Assembly: GCA_019637635.1 (NCBI GenBank)
Contig: JAHBVI010000054.1
Span: forward strand, 1 to 41,933
Origin: Anaerolineae bacterium
GTDB taxonomy: Bacteria; Chloroflexota; Anaerolineae; Promineifilales; Promineifilaceae
Length of the DNA: 41,933 bases
Reading direction: 5' to 3'
Shown: positions 9,349 to 16,360 of the stretch, piece by piece
Layout of the letters: the number at the start of each line of letters is the position of its first letter
Position numbering within the stretch: position 1 is the stretch's first letter
Notes under the pieces: generated by a model
Told to the model about the DNA's origin: nothing
The model's database searches: none
Seen by the model: the letters and a program-made list of their open reading frames with translations, nothing else
Translations under genes and position numbers: made by a program

Positions 9349-9408
9349 GACCTGACAGGTTTTTACCAGTTCAACTTGAAACTGTGCAGACCAAAAACCT
9401 GCCAGGTC
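9349..9408. repeat. Long imperfect palindrome (possible terminator or MITE-like element)
   Basis: The arms are GACCTGACAGGTTTTT (9349-9364) and AAAAACCTGCCAGGTC (9393-9408), complementary with one mismatch. Between them the pairing continues with CAGTTCAA against TTGAAACTG with a one-base bulge, so nearly all 60 bp can fold into one stem. It lies between the GT39-like gene and galE. There is no clean T-run after the stem, so it need not be an intrinsic terminator. It resembles in layout the other intergenic stem-loops in this window. Confidence 0.75.
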
Positions 9409-9421
9409 TCTTGAGGACGTG

Positions 9422-10429
9422 ATGGAGATATTAGTAACAGGTGGGGCCGGTTATATTGGCTGCCACACCTGTCTGGAACTATTGCAGGCGGGTTATGACC
9501 TGGTTGTGGTAGATAATTTGAGCAACAGCAAACAAGCGTCGCTGGCGCGTGTTGAGCGTCTGACGGGCAAAAGCCTGACCTTCTACCCAATTGATTTACT
9601 GGATAAAGCAGCCCTGTCCTCCGTTTTTGCCCGCCATACCATCACGGCCGTCATCCACTTTGCCGGGTTAAAATCTGTCAATGAATCTGTGGCCGTGCCC
9701 CTGCTTTATTACCAGAATAATTTGACCGGTACCATCAATCTGTGCCAGGTAATGCAGCAGCACAACGTCAAAAATCTGGTTTTTAGCTCTTCCGCCACCG
9801 TTTATGGCGAACCGGCGTCCTTGCCCATCACCGAAGATTTTCCGCGTTCAGCCGTGAATCCTTACGGCCGTACCAAACTCATCATCGAAGACATCCTGAT
9901 GGACTTGCACCACGCCGACGCCGCCTGGAACATCATTCTGCTGCGTTACTTCAACCCTGTTGGCGCCCATACCAGCGGCCAGATCGGGGAAGACCCAAAC
10001 GGCATCCCCAATAACTTGATGCCGTTTATCACTCAGGTAGCGGTGGGCAGACTCCCAGAACTGGCTGTGTTTGGCAATGATTATCACACACCGGACGGCA
10101 CGGCCGTGCGCGACTACATTCACGTGGTAGACCTGGCGCAAGGCCATCTGGCAGCGTTAGCTAAACTGGCACAACAACCTGGCGCCGCCATTTACAATCT
10201 GGGAACCGGCCGGGGCTATAGCGTTCTGGAAGTCATCCACGCTTTTGAACAGGCCACCGGCCAAAAAATCCCATACCGCCAGGCCCCCAGACGCCCCGGC
10301 GATGTCGCCAGCGTCTATGCCGATGCCAGCAAAGCGTTTCAGGAAATGGGCTGGCGGGCACAAAAAGGCATAAGCGAGATGTGCCGCGATGCCTGGAATT
10401 GGCAATCGCACAACCCAAACGGCTATTGA
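9422..10429 (+). CDS. galE: UDP-glucose 4-epimerase
   Basis: The protein has 335 residues, the normal GalE length. The ATG at 9422 is chosen over the GTG at 9419 because GAGGA at 9413-9417 leaves a workable gap only for the ATG. The N-terminal Rossmann motif VTGGAGYIG binds NAD. VVVDNLSN and the Ser/Tyr/Lys catalytic set follow (FSSSATVYG, then NPYGRTK with the YxxxK pair). RYFNPVGAHTSG and GTAVRDYIHVVDLAQGH are GalE-specific. It interconverts UDP-glucose and UDP-galactose in the cytoplasm and so supplies UDP-galactose for the neighbouring glycosyltransferases. The next gene starts 1 bp after its stop. Confidence 0.95.
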   Translation: MEILVTGGAGYIGCHTCLELLQAGYDLVVVDNLSNSKQASLARVERLTGKSLTFYPIDLLDKAALSSVFARHTITAVIHFAGLKSVNESVAVPLLYYQNNLTGTINLCQVMQQHNVKNLVFSSSATVYGEPASLPITEDFPRSAVNPYGRTKLIIEDILMDLHHADAAWNIILLRYFNPVGAHTSGQIGEDPNGIPNNLMPFITQVAVGRLPELAVFGNDYHTPDGTAVRDYIHVVDLAQGHLAALAKLAQQPGAAIYNLGTGRGYSVLEVIHAFEQATGQKIPYRQAPRRPGDVASVYADASKAFQEMGWRAQKGISEMCRDAWNWQSHNPNGY

Positions 10430-10430
10430 T

Positions 10431-11714
10431 ATGCGATCAAAACGACGAATTTTTGGGGGAGTGGTACTGTTTTTGTTCACGGCCGTGGCCATTGGCATTT
10501 TCATCCTCACCTTGTTTCCCCAAATTGGCGCCAAAGCAGCCAAACCCTTGCGGGCCATTATTGGCAATGAAGGCGTGGGCCGGCTGGAAACCATCTACTT
10601 CACCCTGCAAGATACCGCCCGGCAAACCCAGTACCAGGCCGGGCTGGCTCAGGCAAACGCTCCCTGGGAGGTTACGGCCGTCCCCCTCCCCACCCAAACT
10701 GCCCCTCCCACGTCCTCACACACGCCAACGCCGTTACCCTCGCCAACGGCTACTGACGCGCCGGCCGCTGGCGCTCAAGCCGCCACCAACACGCCAGGCG
10801 CCGCCTCCCCCACCCCCATGGCAACGGCCACGCCCTCGCCGTCAGCGACCGTCACCCCCAGCCCTACCCCCTGGACGCTGCCCCCGCTAACCCCATTGGG
10901 GACGCTGGCAGGGGAAGGCGTCTGGCAATCCTACCTGTTCAATCCGGCCGGGGAAGTGGTGGCAGTGCGCACATTTTTACAGCCGGATCCGGCACGGCCG
11001 TATGCTCTGGCAGCCATTGTCGCTTTTGACCTGCGCCAGACGCGGCTTCATTATGTGTTGGGCAGCGAAGAACCGGCGCTGCCCGATGGCCCGCGTGGGC
11101 ATGGGCTGATGAACGCCGCCCACAAAGCGCCGGGTTACTTGCTGGCTACATTTAGCGGCGGCTTTATGGCTTCACACGGCGCTTACGGGGCTATGGCCGA
11201 TGGGCTGACGGCGCTGCCCGCCAAAGACGGGTATGCCACTATTACCATTGGTGCAGGCGACGGCCGTCTCCAGATTGGCGAATGGAGCAACGATATCCCC
11301 GCCGATGGCAACTACCAATCCTGGCGGCAAAATGCCCGACTGATCACCCAAAACGGCCAGATCACCGACCGCGTTTACAATGGCAGCGCCGCTACCTGGG
11401 GCAGCAGCATCAACGGTGACGTGGTGACCTGGCGTTCGGCATTGGGCCTAAGCGCCGATGGGCAGATTCTCTATTTTGCCGCCGGCCCCAGCCTGAGTAT
11501 GCCCGCCCTGGCCGAAGCCATGCAAACGGCTGGCGCATACAACAGCCTGCTGCTGGACATCAACGAAACCTGGGTGCATTTTGCCGCCATCCGCGCTGAT
11601 GGGGAAACGTTGACGGCCGAGCCTTTGCTGCCGGCAGGCATGTCTACCAATCCCGACCGCTATTTGAAGCAGTCGCAGCGCGACTTTTTCTATGTAACTA
11701 TTCGTGAACCGTAA
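10431..11714 (+). CDS. Membrane-anchored phosphodiester glycosidase (NAGPA/DUF2233 family)
   Basis: The start is the ATG at 10431 (427 residues), directly after the galE stop. An in-frame start at 10389 would lie inside galE and add only its overlapping residues. The order is: basic MRSKRR, one membrane span (about residues 8-28), a Pro/Thr/Ser/Ala-rich linker (about 85-145), then an extracytoplasmic NAGPA-type domain. The domain shows FSGGFM, the segment ending GDVVTWRSALGLS, YFAAGPSLS, ALAEAMQTAGAYNSLLLDIN and a C-terminal PDRYLKQSQRDFFYV. Family members cleave GlcNAc-1-phosphodiester-type bonds or act on exopolysaccharides. Here a role in trimming the surface glycan is likely, but the substrate is not known. 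A terminator follows. Confidence 0.82.
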   Translation: MRSKRRIFGGVVLFLFTAVAIGIFILTLFPQIGAKAAKPLRAIIGNEGVGRLETIYFTLQDTARQTQYQAGLAQANAPWEVTAVPLPTQTAPPTSSHTPTPLPSPTATDAPAAGAQAATNTPGAASPTPMATATPSPSATVTPSPTPWTLPPLTPLGTLAGEGVWQSYLFNPAGEVVAVRTFLQPDPARPYALAAIVAFDLRQTRLHYVLGSEEPALPDGPRGHGLMNAAHKAPGYLLATFSGGFMASHGAYGAMADGLTALPAKDGYATITIGAGDGRLQIGEWSNDIPADGNYQSWRQNARLITQNGQITDRVYNGSAATWGSSINGDVVTWRSALGLSADGQILYFAAGPSLSMPALAEAMQTAGAYNSLLLDINETWVHFAAIRADGETLTAEPLLPAGMSTNPDRYLKQSQRDFFYVTIREP

Positions 11715-11726
11715 CCTAAGAACTGA

Positions 11727-11773
11727 AAGACCCGGAAGCGGGTTTTCTGAAACCCTTCGGTCTTGTTATTTTT
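11727..11773 (+). terminator. Rho-independent terminator after the glycan cluster
   Basis: AAGACC (from 11727) pairs with GGTCTT (to 11764), with further pairing of GGGTTT to GAAACCC in the upper stem and small internal mismatches. A T-rich tract (TTGTTATTTTT region) follows to about 11773. It begins 12 bp after the stop of the phosphodiester glycosidase gene and would end the whole surface-glycan transcript. Confidence 0.75.
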
Positions 11774-11833
11774 ACGGCTTGACGATGATGGGCAGGCAGA
11801 TGATCAGATTATGCGCCGATGGACTCTTTATAC

Positions 11834-12070
11834 CTATGCAAACCGGTCATCGTCCTCTGGTTCGGCCGCAGGCACGGCCGTTAAAAATGCCTCGAAATCT
11901 GCCCGACTCCCTTTGCTGGCTTCTTCTCGCAAATAATCAATTGTCCGCAGCGCACTGATCTTCTCCGCCACAGCCAACGTCATGAACTGGTTCATCGAAA
12001 CCCCCTCCACCTTAGCCAACTCCTTGATCTCCCTATGCAAACTTCCTGGTAGACGAATAGTTAAGTGATG
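11834..12070 (-). pseudogene. HicB-family antitoxin (ribbon-helix-helix), 5'-truncated
   Basis: On the minus strand the frame reads HHLTIRLPGSLHREIKELAKVEG and continues to a stop at 11834. This is the ribbon-helix-helix DNA-binding strand and helix of HicB-family antitoxins, followed by an acidic, probably toxin-binding tail ending EDDDRFA. No ATG or GTG precedes the RHH strand in frame. The only nearby start is a TTG at 12040, which would cut off the DNA-binding beta-strand. The homology stops at about 12070, exactly where the permease fragment on the other strand begins, so a deletion or rearrangement seems to have removed the 5' end. No toxin gene is adjacent. It could still be translated from TTG as a defective protein. 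Confidence 0.6.
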
Positions 12071-12701
12071 GTCTACCGGGACAACCGGCTGTTCCTGGCA
12101 CTGTGGAACAGCACGCTCCTGACCGTAGGCTCGGTTACGTTAATCGTTTTATTCTCTGCTCTGGTTGCTTTTGTGATGCAGCGGCGCGGCGACCAACTGG
12201 CGTCGGTGGTGGGTACGTTTATGCTGGCAGGGCTGATCATCCCACCGGCCGTTGTGCCCACCATTTTCCTCTTGCAATGGCCAGGTATATACAAGACACT
12301 CTTTGGCCTGATCATGGTGGAAGTGGCCTTCACCATGCCCTTCGCTATCCTGATATTCCGGGCGTTTATGGCCTCCATTCCCCGGGAGCTGGACGAAGCC
12401 TTCGCCGCTGCGGGTTTTCTTCACCATTATCCTGTCACTGCTGCGGCCGGCCATTGTGACGGTGGTTGTGACCTCATCCGTAGCCATCTTCAACGACTTT
12501 GTGGGGCCGCTCTGCTTCCTCCCCGGCGCGGAAAATGTCACCGCGCCGCTGACGTTATACAGCTATATCAGCCAGTTCGGCAGCCAGTATAACCTGCTTT
12601 TTGCCAATGTAATCGTCATCACAATTATCCCTTTTATCGTGTTTATATTTTTCCAGAAGCAGCTCGCTTCCGGGATGCTGAAAGGGGCGATCAAGGGGTG
12701 A
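12065..12701 (+). pseudogene. Carbohydrate ABC transporter permease (MalG-like), 5'-truncated and frameshifted
   Basis: Frame 2 (12065-about 12415) encodes the middle of a MalG-type permease: YRDNRLFLALWNSTLLTVGS, several membrane spans, then IPRELDEAFAAAG, which is the start of the EAA loop that docks on the ATPase. The frame then breaks. From about 12415 the homologous sequence resumes in frame 3 as FFTIILSLLRPAIVTVVVTSS and runs to a stop at 12701. Comparison with the family pattern shows that roughly 8-12 residues of the EAA loop are missing at the shift, and that about 70 N-terminal residues are absent before 12065. Two independent lesions make this a dead gene. It was probably the importer for the rhamnoside or oligosaccharide locus that follows. 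Confidence 0.82.
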
Positions 12702-12725
12702 ATGGGAGATTGGGCGATTGAGAGA

Positions 12726-12764
12726 CGAAGAGATTTTCAATCTCCTGATCTCCAAATCTCTTCG
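12726..12764. repeat. Inverted repeat between permease remnant and rhamnosidase gene
   Basis: The arms CGAAGAGATTT (12726-12736) and AAATCTCTTCG (12754-12764) are perfectly complementary over 11 bp with a 17-bp loop that contains further GAGAT/ATCTC words. The flanks are repetitive (GGGAGATTGGGCGATTGAGAGACG). It could act as a transcript end for the old transporter operon or be one of this genome's dispersed hairpins. No T-run follows. Confidence 0.6.
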
Positions 12765-12805
12765 ACTCATGGGTTCTCTTAACGATAACTAAAGGATTCG
12801 TTTTT

Positions 12806-14410
12806 ATGCCTGCCACGACCATTTCAAACTTAACATGTGAATATCAAAACAACCCGTTGGGCATTGATGTGCTTCAGCCGCGTTTAAGCTGGCAGATGCA
12901 TAGCGAGCAACGTGGGACGCGCCAGACGGCGTATCAGATTTTGGCGGCCGTGTCGGCGGAAAGTGTGGCCAACGGCCGTAACCCCCTCTGGGACAGCGGC
13001 AAAATCGAAACAGACCAATCCACTCACGTCCCTTATAGCGGCCCCGTGCTTGTTTCCGGGCAGCGCGTCTATTGGAAAGTGCGGGTCTGGAACGAGGCGG
13101 AGGAAGTAGCTGAAAGTCTTGCGGCCTGGTGGGAAATGGGCCTGCTCGATCCTGACGAGTGGCTGGCTGGCTGGATCACGCCGGATGGGAAGGAAGAGAC
13201 CAGCCAACCGCAGCCAGCCCCGTTACTGCGCCGGGAGTTCACGGCGCAAGGGAGTGTTGTCGCGGCGCGTATTTACGCTACCAGTTTGGGTCTCTACGAA
13301 CTGCGGCTGAATGGGCAGCGTGTGGGTGACGCCTTGCTCACCCCCGGCTGGACCAGCTACGAACATCGCCTGCAATACCAGACCTATGATGTGGCCGAGC
13401 AATACGAAAGTATGGCCGGTTGGGTCAACTTCATGCGCAGCCAGGCCGACGCTGATCACATCTGGCGTCAGGGTTTTCAATTTGGCGACTGGCTGGATTA
13501 TCGCGGCCAGGATGACCGTCTGCCCGCCCCGGTAACGAATAATGAGTTGATTGCCACCGCTTTTTTCGCCTACAGCGCCGATCTGCTGGCTAAAGCCGCC
13601 CGTGTTTTGGGCAAAACCGACGATGCAGAATGTTACGCTGATTTAGCCGATAAAGTGAAAGCGGCCTTTAACCGCGAGTTTGTGACCCCTGCCGGCCGCG
13701 TTGGCCCCCATACGCAAACGGCTTACGCGCTGGCTTTGTATTTTGACCTGTTGCCGGAGACATTGCGCCCTCTGGCGGCGGCGCGTCTGGCGGCGGAGAT
13801 ACAAAAAGCTGGTAATCACCTGACCACCGGATTTGTGGGCACACCGTACCTGTGCCACGTTTTGAGCCGGTACGGCCAGCTTGATGTAGCTTATAAGCTG
13901 CTGAACCAGGAAGAGTATCCGTCGTGGTTGTATCCCGTGAAGCAGGGGGCGACGACGATTTGGGAACGGTGGGATGGCATCAAGCCAGACGGCCGTTTCC
14001 AGGATGCAGGCATGAATTCGTTCAACCATTATGCTTATGGGGCCATTGGCGACTGGCTGTATCAGGTGGTGGCGGGCATTGACGTTGACCCGGAAGCGCC
14101 TGGTTACAAACGTATTCTCATCCAGCCGCAGCCGGGTGGCGGGCTGACCTATGCTAAAGCGGGGTTTGATTCGTTGTACGGCCGTGTTGAAACCCACTGG
14201 AAACTGGACAACGGTGTTTTTCAATTGGATGTCACCATCCCCCCCAATAGTGAGGGTGTCGTTCGTTTACCAACCTCAGCCGCTGAGACCATCACCGAGC
14301 AGGGGCAGCCCGTCGAGCAGGTTGCGGGCATTTCCGAAATCTGGGCAGAAGGAGAAACGATGGTGCTTTGTATTGGCTCCGGCCGTTACCACTTTGCTGT
14401 CAAAGGATAG
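12806..14410 (+). pseudogene. Alpha-L-rhamnosidase (GH78) with internal in-frame deletion
   Basis: The frame is uninterrupted (534 codons) but intact bacterial GH78 enzymes of this type have about 880-920 residues. The N-terminal part (1-193) matches the usual beta-domains: TISNLTCEYQNNPLGID, RLSWQM, WDSGKI, YWKVRVWN, then the LYELRLNG...LTPGW carbohydrate-binding domain ending LQYQTYDV. It jumps at about residue 194 (near 13392) straight to AEQYESMAGWVNFMRSQ, a segment that normally follows the catalytic-acid region. The DQRDERLGWTGD-type motif with the general acid is therefore missing, together with the first part of the alpha/alpha barrel. The later TTIWERWDG motif (candidate base Glu) and the C-terminal domain remain. 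It is probably inactive. AAAGGA 9 bp before the ATG suggests it is still translated. Confidence 0.8.
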
Positions 14411-14453
14411 TACCTGACACCACCCGGTAAATAAGCCCGTTTCAAATTCCCCC

Positions 14454-14484
14454 TTGACTTGGAGCTAACTCCAGGTGTTACACT
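14454..14484 (+). promoter_or_regulatory. MerR-type promoter with 19-bp spacer and dyad operator
   Basis: The -35 box TTGACT (14454-14459) and the -10 box TACACT (14479-14484) are separated by 19 bp, the over-long spacer typical of MerR-activated promoters. The spacer holds a dyad, TGGAG-CTAA-CTCCA, centred between the two boxes. This is the layout known for AdhR/NmlR-type regulators, whose binding site is close to CTTGACTTGGAGTTAACTCC. The regulator gene that fits this site lies 120 bp downstream, so the operon (MerR, cupin, oxidoreductase, aldo/keto reductase) is probably autoregulated. Confidence 0.85.
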
Positions 14485-14520
14485 ATGCTCTGGCGGTATC
14501 TTATCAATATCCCCTGCAGG

Positions 14521-14558
14521 AGTGTGCATCCTCAGATGCGCATCTGAGGATGCACACT
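14521..14558. repeat. Perfect 38-bp palindrome in the merR leader
   Basis: The left half AGTGTGCATCCTCAGATGC (14521-14539) is followed without any loop by its exact reverse complement (14540-14558). It lies between the -10 box and the MerR start codon, so it is in the 5' leader of the transcript. As RNA it would form a very stable hairpin. As DNA it could form a cruciform or bind a dimeric protein. GGAGG of the MerR ribosome binding site (14591-14595) lies 32 bp further on and is not inside the stem. Confidence 0.9.
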
Positions 14559-14603
14559 TCGCTCACCCCCATTTATTGAGATGACGCCTTTGGAGGCATA
14601 CCC

Positions 14604-14981
14604 ATGAAGATTTCAGAAGTGAGTGAACAATCAGGACTATCGGTGGATACGCTGCGCTATTATGAGAAGGTTGGCCTTCTGCCGCCGGTCAACCGGACCA
14701 ATGGTGGCGTCCGAGATTACACTGATCTTGATCTGCGACGGGTGGATTTCATCAAATGTATGCGGACGGCCGGGTTGCCAATTGAAACGCTGATTGCGTA
14801 TTTCGCCCTTGTGGAGCAGGGGGATGAGACCATTCAAGCCAGGAAAGAAATCTTGCAGGAACAGCGCGCTCAACTTTTGGCCCGAATGGCTCAACTGCAA
14901 GAAACCTTAGACCTGCTCAACTACAAAATACAGGTGTATGAAAACGCAATCCCAACGTGGGAGCAAGAACTGGTTGATTGA
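14604..14981 (+). CDS. MerR family regulator, AdhR/NmlR-like, with Cys52
   Basis: The 125-residue protein has a typical MerR layout. The N-terminal winged helix is ISEVSEQSGLSVDTLRYYEKVGLLPP with GGVRDYTDLDLRRVDFIKCMRTAGLPI as its second half, followed by a long dimerisation coiled coil (about residues 75-115). There is no C-terminal ligand domain or metal-binding Cys cluster. The only cysteine is Cys52 in FIKCMRTAGL, the same position as the aldehyde-sensing Cys of Bacillus AdhR. GGAGG at 14591-14595 supports the start. The upstream 19-bp-spacer promoter fits self-activation. By family knowledge it would respond to electrophiles or carbonyls by Cys alkylation or thiol oxidation. The downstream oxidoreductases agree with this. 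The inducing compound is inferred. Confidence 0.88.
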   Translation: MKISEVSEQSGLSVDTLRYYEKVGLLPPVNRTNGGVRDYTDLDLRRVDFIKCMRTAGLPIETLIAYFALVEQGDETIQARKEILQEQRAQLLARMAQLQETLDLLNYKIQVYENAIPTWEQELVD

Positions 14982-14993
14982 AAGAATTGCTGG

Positions 14994-15028
14994 CAGACAT
15001 CCGATTTCTTGGAGAAATCGGATGTCTG
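14994..15028. repeat. 16-bp-stem hairpin between merR and cupin genes
   Basis: CAGACATCCGATTTCT (14994-15009), loop TGG, and its exact complement AGAAATCGGATGTCTG (15013-15028). It starts 12 bp after the MerR stop and has no T-run, so it is more likely an mRNA-processing or stabilising stem or a dispersed palindromic repeat than a terminator. It could attenuate expression of the downstream enzyme genes relative to the regulator. Confidence 0.85.
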
Positions 15029-15064
15029 GCGCAAACCACTACTTTCATAGGAGAAGTGCAACCA

Positions 15065-15466
15065 ATGGAAATCAAACGAAATGGCACACAACCTTCCGGC
15101 AAAGGGCCTGTTGAGTGGTTTACGGGCCAGGTACGGATTGATCCACTGCATCAGGCAGATGCCCCGGCGCGGGTGGGCTGTGCCACTGTAACCTTTGAGC
15201 CTGGGGCGCGAACCGCCTGGCATACGCATCCATTGGGCCAAACCCTGGTCGTGACGGCCGGCTGCGGCCTGGCCCAGCGATGGGGCGGGCCAATTGAGGA
15301 GATTCGGCCGGGGGATGTGATCTGGTTTGCACCGGGTGAGAAACATTGGCATGGGGCTGCGCCAACGACGGCCGTGACCCACATCGCCATTCAAGAATAC
15401 CTCGACGGCAAAGCGGTCGAGTGGTTGGAACACGTTAGTGACGAACAATATCAAGAAGGAGATTGA
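15065..15466 (+). CDS. Small cupin-domain protein (hydroxynitrile-lyase-like family)
   Basis: The ATG at 15065 gives 133 residues. An in-frame start at 14978 would put the hairpin at 14994-15028 inside the coding region and add sequence without homology, while AGGAG at 15049-15053 precedes this ATG. The single cupin fold shows motif 1 as GARTAWHTHPLGQTL (His-x-His metal ligands) and motif 2 as PGDVIWFAPGEKHWHGA (His). This matches the family described as cupin (R)-mandelonitrile-lyase-like, which binds Mn or another divalent metal. Many members sit next to aldo/keto reductases and MerR regulators and have no proven natural substrate. It ends 2 bp before the next ATG, so it is co-translated with the oxidoreductase gene. 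Confidence 0.85.
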   Translation: MEIKRNGTQPSGKGPVEWFTGQVRIDPLHQADAPARVGCATVTFEPGARTAWHTHPLGQTLVVTAGCGLAQRWGGPIEEIRPGDVIWFAPGEKHWHGAAPTTAVTHIAIQEYLDGKAVEWLEHVSDEQYQEGD

Positions 15467-15468
15467 TC

Positions 15469-16353
15469 ATGCACATTGGTTTACAAATTCCATCGTTCAA
15501 GTATCCGGGGGGCACGGCCGTTATCCGTCCCAAGCTGAAAGAAATTGTCACCACCGCCGAAGCGGCAGGTTTTTACAGCCTTTGGGTGATGGATCATTAC
15601 TATCAAATCAAAGGGCTATTCGGCGAAGCCTATACCGACCCGATGTTGGAAAGCTACACCACACTTGGCTACTTTGCCGGACTTACCGAAAAAGCCTATC
15701 TGGGTGTCCTGGTCACGGGCGTTATTTATCGCCATCCCTCCGTGCTGATGAAGATGATTAACACCCTCGACATTCTCTCCGGCGGCCGCGCCTATCTCGG
15801 TATTGGCGCGGCATGGTATGAAGATGAGGCCAGAGGCTATGGCATTCCCTACCCTTCAACCTCAGAACGCTTCGCGCAACTGGAGGACAATCTGAAATTA
15901 GCCAAGGCGCTTTGGAATAGTGATGAGACATCCTTTGCCGGCAAACATTTTTCGGCGCCGGCCATCACCAACAATCCCCGCCCACTTTCAACCCCACACC
16001 CCCGCATCATGATTGGCGGCACCGGCCCGACGAAAACCCTGCGGATGGTGGCGCAATACGCGGATGCCTGCAATATCGGCGCCTGGGTGGGTAAAGACAA
16101 TATGCAAAAAGCACTCGACACTCTCAAAGAACATTGTGCCTCTCTGGGACGTGATTACGACACCATCGAGAAAACATGCCTGGGCACCGTGCATCTTTCC
16201 GGAGATGATACGGTAGACAGTACCATCAGCCGTATCCAGGAACTCGCGGCGATGGGATTCACCCACGCCATATTCAATATGCCCGATGTTTACAAAATCA
16301 CGCCACTGGAAACCTTTGCCAAAGAAATCATCCCCGCAGTAGCGGGACTCTAA
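15469..16353 (+). CDS. LLM class (luciferase-like) F420- or flavin-dependent oxidoreductase
   Basis: The ATG at 15469 (294 residues) is preferred over the in-frame TTG at 15463, because AAGGAG at 15456-15461 lies 7 bp upstream. The bacterial-luciferase TIM-barrel pattern is visible: MHIGLQIPSF, SLWVMDHYYQI, TLGYFAGLTEKAYLGVLVTGV, ILSGGRAYLGIGAAWYEDEARGYG, PRIMIGGTGPTKTLRMVAQYADACNI and a C-terminal MGFTHAIFN. The DHYYQ segment and the GIGAAWYEDE motif are typical of F420-dependent members. It would carry out hydride transfer to or from a small carbonyl or alcohol substrate. Its place in the MerR operon suggests detoxification of reactive carbonyls, but the substrate is unknown. Confidence 0.85.
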   Translation: MHIGLQIPSFKYPGGTAVIRPKLKEIVTTAEAAGFYSLWVMDHYYQIKGLFGEAYTDPMLESYTTLGYFAGLTEKAYLGVLVTGVIYRHPSVLMKMINTLDILSGGRAYLGIGAAWYEDEARGYGIPYPSTSERFAQLEDNLKLAKALWNSDETSFAGKHFSAPAITNNPRPLSTPHPRIMIGGTGPTKTLRMVAQYADACNIGAWVGKDNMQKALDTLKEHCASLGRDYDTIEKTCLGTVHLSGDDTVDSTISRIQELAAMGFTHAIFNMPDVYKITPLETFAKEIIPAVAGL

Positions 16354-16360
16354 GTAGAAT

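Noticed and set aside
11704..11958. 84-codon plus-strand frame starting inside the last codons of the phosphodiester glycosidase gene
   Set aside because: It runs through the terminator hairpin and lies opposite the HicB-type antitoxin, which has real homology.
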